Assembly (NCBI RefSeq): GCF_016097555.1
Contig: NC_054702.1
Location: 76,077,679-76,141,678, forward strand
DNA from: Gigantopelta aegis
Taxonomy: Eukaryota; Mollusca; Gastropoda; Neomphalida; Peltospiridae
DNA: 64,000 nucleotides
Direction: 5' to 3'
Positions 59,801 to 64,000 of the stretch are shown piece by piece; positions within the stretch are counted from its first letter, which is position 1, and every line of letters begins with the position of its first letter. The notes under the pieces are model-generated. The model searched no databases. It was not told the DNA's origin and was given only the letters and a program-made list of their open reading frames with translations. Both the position numbers and the translations under genes were made by a program.

Positions 59801-60316
59801 CAACACACCACTGATTGTAAAGGTCACGTAACGTGTGTTACATCTGTGTTTCAAATCAAAATATTCATACAGCTTTTCACCCATCTATGCCAAAGTGAAT
59901 CTTCATGTAACAAATTACACACATGATTCGCAGCACTTGTGTGCTGGGTGTATACTACCATTTACAACAAGTATTTCATAAAGTAGCTGCCTCACTGCAA
60001 TGTAAAATAGCACTTATTACTAATAACCATGTAACAAACAAATGAAATGGCATGTCAGTGCTTTTCATTCTGACAAGTCTGACAGCACCAACAAGGATTT
60101 ACAAGGATTTCTCTTTTCTAAACATTATTCTCCATATTCAGTTGTCACATCTTAATCCAAAAATAGTTCTACACTGGGGTTTTTTTTTTAATGTTCTTTA
60201 TGTTCCTTATGTAATATTACATACAACATCAACCTGGAATTTCATTGATGTTTTAAAATTCAGAATATTCAGTTGAGGTATATTAATATTTCATAAATCA
60301 CCACCCAGTGACAATT
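53871..60316. other. long stretch without recognised genes
   Basis: AT-rich sequence that may include the 3' UTR of the minus-strand gene at its right end. Open frames of 60-92 codons (for example 54349-54627 and 55416-55667) show no domain, splice pattern or repeat conservation. A foldback lies at 59429-59589. A GT/GC microsatellite is near 58076-58103 and an (ACTC)n patch near 58188-58206. Confidence 0.4.
59429..59589. repeat. foldback with internal 28-bp duplication
   Basis: TGGTATGCATGGTTAT pairs with ATAACCATGCATACCA, and TTTTGATTGA with TCAATCAAAA. In the loop the 28-bp unit AGCACCTCTTGCTGTCAAAT plus GTGGGACT occurs twice (59482, 59510). Confidence 0.75.
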
Positions 60317-61988
60317 CTAAACTCTGTCTTTCTTGTGTTCTTTGTGGGACTTGTGCTCCTTATGTTCTTTATGCTCCTTGTGGTCTTTGTCCTTTTTCTT
60401 CTTCAGGAATCCAAAGACACCATGGCTTTTCCGTTTCTCCTTCTCAGAATGGGTCTCTTCCCCATATGAGACTGGCTCAGACATTGGGCGGGTTCCTGGC
60501 TGACCCATCTCTGTGGGTTTCTGACGATAGCGTGGACTATCATCGTCATCATCTAGAAAAAATAAAATAAAGTAAAACTTTGATTAATAAATACATTTAT
60601 TTGAAAAGAATTCATGATTTTTCTAAATGTCACTTAAAACTATCATCATCATCATCATCATAATCTAGAAAACAAAAAATTAGTAAAACTTTAATTAATA
60701 ATTGCATTTATGAGTCTTCTAAATATCACTTATGACTCTTGTCTTGGTTATACATTTGAGTTTGTACAAGTTAATTTCAATCACTAAGCCAGCATTTAAA
60801 AAACAAGTGTAAAATAATAACTCTGTAATGTTTTGTCCAAATCTGTTTAGACATACTTGAATGGAACATGCATGTATATTCCATTTTCCTTTTTTTTTTT
60901 TTTTTTTAAAGAAATAGAAAATGTCTTTGCCCATGAATTACCATGGCAACCATTTTGAATCTCTAGAATATTTTTTACTTGGAACATCTGTAACATGTTA
61001 TGTAACATATGTATTGTTATGGTGAACTGGAAATGTCTTAGTTATGGTACTATTAAAAAACCAACCCAAAAACCAACCTTGAAATTGGCCATGCTCAGTT
61101 GTTTCAAATCTTCCTTCTGTGGACATGTGCACTCCACCTGACCCAAAACCAGCATCCACATCATCATCTGAAATGTTTTATAATTCATTTCATTTTCAGA
61201 AAGGCTCACACCTGTTTTCTGCAGCAAACTAGTAAACTACTTTAGTGTATTTTGACCTATATTAAACAGCTACTTTTTAATATGCCATCACTCAAATTTA
61301 ATTCTTTGAGTGGCTACTTAAGCAGTCTTGACTCTAAACAGAAAACACAATATGAATGACAAAAAGTTATCATATTCAAATCCAAATGTACATTGTTATA
61401 ACAGAAAAACAATGAAGTTAAATGTAAACTTTTTCCAGCAATTTTTAGTAACATGTACAAAAGGTGGGTTTTTACCCTCTATCCTGTGTCGTATGCTTCT
61501 TGAAAGATATCATAATTTTATGTAGTTAATACAATCAGCAATAAGAAATAAGAATAAGTTCCTCATGGGCTAATACAGGTTTTCATCATATTATCCAAAA
61601 AGAACATTTATGATATGGCATGTTGATAACATATTACAGCTAACTGATAAGTAAGTCATAACATGTAATATACCTGAATGACTGGAAGGATTGCTGATTG
61701 CACTGGCTGAACGCGTATGATCAACACCTTGGTATGAACCGTGGCTAGCACCACTATCAGTGCGTATGTGACCTTGCTCATTATTCATTCCATGATCCAT
61801 GTCTCCTGCCTCGGTGACTCGATGGGACTGGGACTGCTGCACAGCAGGCATCTGCTGTTGGTGGGATGCACCCTCAGCCATTGAGTGATCAGCACGGGGC
61901 TCCTGCCTATTTGTTGGAGCAGGACTTTGTTCCCTATTGGGACTGTCAGTCCCACAATATGGAGTGAACTGATCTGAGGGTTCCAAGC
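60317..61988 (-). CDS. C-terminal exons of an unrecognised protein with Lys/His-rich tail
   Basis: Three exons with consistent phase 1 junctions: 61988-61674 (315 nt), 61167-61078 (90 nt), 60552-60317 (stop TAG). The first two are symmetric 1-1 exons. The product is low in complexity: a Ser/Gln/His-rich segment (SMAEGASHQQQMPAVQQSQS), an acidic DDDVDAGFGSGG segment, a second acidic DDDDDSPRYRQKP segment, then SHGVFGFLKKKKDKD and repeated HKEHKEHKEHK ending KKDRV. No folded domain is visible; the N-terminal part would lie beyond 62 kb but I found no further exon before 64 kb. Probably an intrinsically disordered tail of a larger intracellular protein. I do not recognise the family. Confidence 0.65.
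60533..60740. repeat. tandem duplication of a splice-acceptor region
   Basis: Two units of about 105 bp, starting near 60533 and 60637, share ACTATCATC, ATCATCTAGAAAA, GTAAAACTTTGATTAATAA and TTCTAAATGTCACTTA. The first unit contains the real acceptor of the exon ending at 60552; the second repeats it (60640-60670) with an expanded (CAT)n tract. Confidence 0.75.
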
Positions 61989-64000
61989 CTAGAAAAATAA
62001 TTTAAGTAACTATAAGCCTTTATACATTCAAGCTGTATGAAATTTCAATCATCTAATTTAAGTTAATGTGAGTTTGAAATTATGATGTTAGTGTGAACAA
62101 AAGAAGTTTTGGTGATTGTTAATTAAAATTGTTTAGTAATAAAACCATAAAACATGCTCATGTAGAAAAAATACATGTATAACCATCAAAACTGTCCTCA
62201 AATCCTGAAAGGTTTGAATTAAGTATCACTTTTAATGTTATTTCATCCAGACCTAAGAAATAAATAATAAGTCAGCACTATCTATAAAAATTGCTGTATG
62301 AGGTCAGTCATTTAAGTGCATGTACATCTTCACAAACCAAGGGTGTCTGTGAAATTACTTCTTGGCATGCATAGCTGGGTTTTCTGAGTTTGGAAAGGCT
62401 ACACTTTCACTAGATGCAGTAAGACATAGTTGGGCAAATTGTGTCACTTGTAACAGTTTGGTTTCTATGGTAAATAACATTGACCATGTGTGAGTATTTG
62501 CCACCACATGTTCACCAAAACAGTACTACAAAGCTCAAATGATGTCATTAATCGAATGATGTCATTTTGTATTATCCTACTATAACTCTGCCAAACTTTC
62601 ATTTGAAGAAAAATTATTACTGGACTCTTTTGTGTCATCTGAAGTGTCTGAACAAAATATTATGCAATTAGACATAATGCTTTCTTGTTAACTGTTGGTC
62701 AGCAGAGCCATTATTTTTCAAACTGACAGCCAATAGGGGATGTTTCTTCTGACACAGGAAAAGTTGTGCCACGGGTACCTACAGAGTAGCACGATAGTAA
62801 GACACTTGGCTTGCAAAGACGGCACATAGTATACAAATAAAGTATACAGGTATGTATTGATTTCATAATATCGGTGAGAAAAGAAAGAACAAAAGAATGT
62901 TAGTTAATGTTAATTAACTATTTAGTAATGAGGTGTGAAACTAAATATAAATATGCTGCATTTAAAAAATCTATGACCCAAAATCTTCCTTATATTCCTG
63001 AAAACTTTAACTGAAATTTACTTTTATTGCTGCCATTTTAAAATATTAATACATATTAAAGTAAAGGAGACAATAAGTTGTACAACTATGAATATATTTG
63101 CATTGTTCAATCTATGAATCTTTCATGCATATTATCAAACAAATATTAAAAGTACATGTGATTGTAATATCAAACAGGCCAATATTGATAAACACATTAT
63201 AAACACTCATATTTAAGTTTATTTTATAAAATTTTAATATTTAAAGAATTAATTATAATCCACATTTATTCTTCATATATTACATTTAGCAGTATTGACC
63301 TATGTGACATTACAGGTAACAAGTACATAATTATGTAAATTGTAGATGATGAATGCATAAATATCATGCCCGTAATCCTGCATCACCAAAAGCTATACGA
63401 ATAGCAAACATACATTCAAAAGATCAGAAACTGAAATAAACAGGTATTTGATTACATACACATAATTAAACATGCAAACACCTACCCATAAAAAATGGAC
63501 AATCTGCATGTTTACATAAATTGATTTACATTTTCCACTTTACAGTAATTGTATTAACTTCATACAAAATCTACTACCGGTATATATAATATTACTAATG
63601 TTAATTTACCAAAATTTCAATAATGATTTCAATAGATATGCAATAATTAAAATAGAATACATAAAACCAAATTTAATATTTAACTACATATAAGAAGTGC
63701 ACATGTAAAATGCATTAATGTAATACCAAATTCAGTAGTTAAAACAATCTCCTCTTAATAACGAATAGCCTACTTTGAGCTAGATGATACATGTATGGTA
63801 CTACAAAAAGCAATCACATTTTACTGGCTGCTGCTGAATAACAATACAAATTAGCATTGCAGAATTAGTGTTCAACACCCACATGTCGTTATGTTGTTGG
63901 ATCTTCACAGTTGTAACATGACATTACACTAAGCAAATGTCACCTTCAAAGCAGCAGCATTAGTCTCAAAGACAAACTACAGTATTTTAAATCATGGCAA
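61989..64000. other. no exon recognised, probable intron of the same gene
   Basis: AT-rich; I found no splice-supported frame on either strand. Confidence 0.35.

Overview
The window looks like molluscan, probably gastropod, nuclear DNA. It is AT-rich, with intron-split genes, GT/AG junctions, long introns and a dense load of tRNA-headed SINEs, MITEs, a Tc1 element and minisatellites. The mollusc assignment is an inference from gene structure and from SINE types I associate with molluscs; nothing here proves the species.

Left end (1-5.5 kb, + strand): a 116-bp tandem array made from a SINE head, a SINE dimer, and then the last four exons of a gene that reads like the mu subunit of the AP-5 adaptor complex (AP5M1), with a poly(A) signal near 5452. 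From about 7.5 to 30.5 kb (+ strand) lies a candidate gene for a small single-pass membrane protein. It has a hydrophobic leader-like exon, two paralogous Thr/Glu-rich stalk exons, a transmembrane exon and a short tail, with phases that agree at every junction up to the tail. Its introns hold a 1.6-kb Tc1 transposon, a second Tc1 relic, a solo LTR, two identical 472-bp MITEs, and a 4.6-kb array of a 66-bp unit. Each full unit carries a copy of the transmembrane exon's 3' splice site.

Middle and right (36.4-44.8 kb, - strand): a complete ten-exon KLHDC3-type kelch gene of 387 codons whose exon phases all fit. At 51.5-52.7 kb (+) is a fragmentary small asparaginase-family gene with an intact C-terminal exon and no visible middle exon. 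At 60.3-62.0 kb (-) are the last three exons of an unrecognised acidic-to-basic protein with a Lys/His-rich tail; its last splice acceptor region is locally duplicated. The rest is intergenic or intronic DNA with repeats.

No operon-like or pathway link between the genes is visible. The most unusual signals are the splice-site minisatellite, the duplicated stalk exon just upstream of it, and the tandemly amplified pol III-type SINE heads at the left edge.
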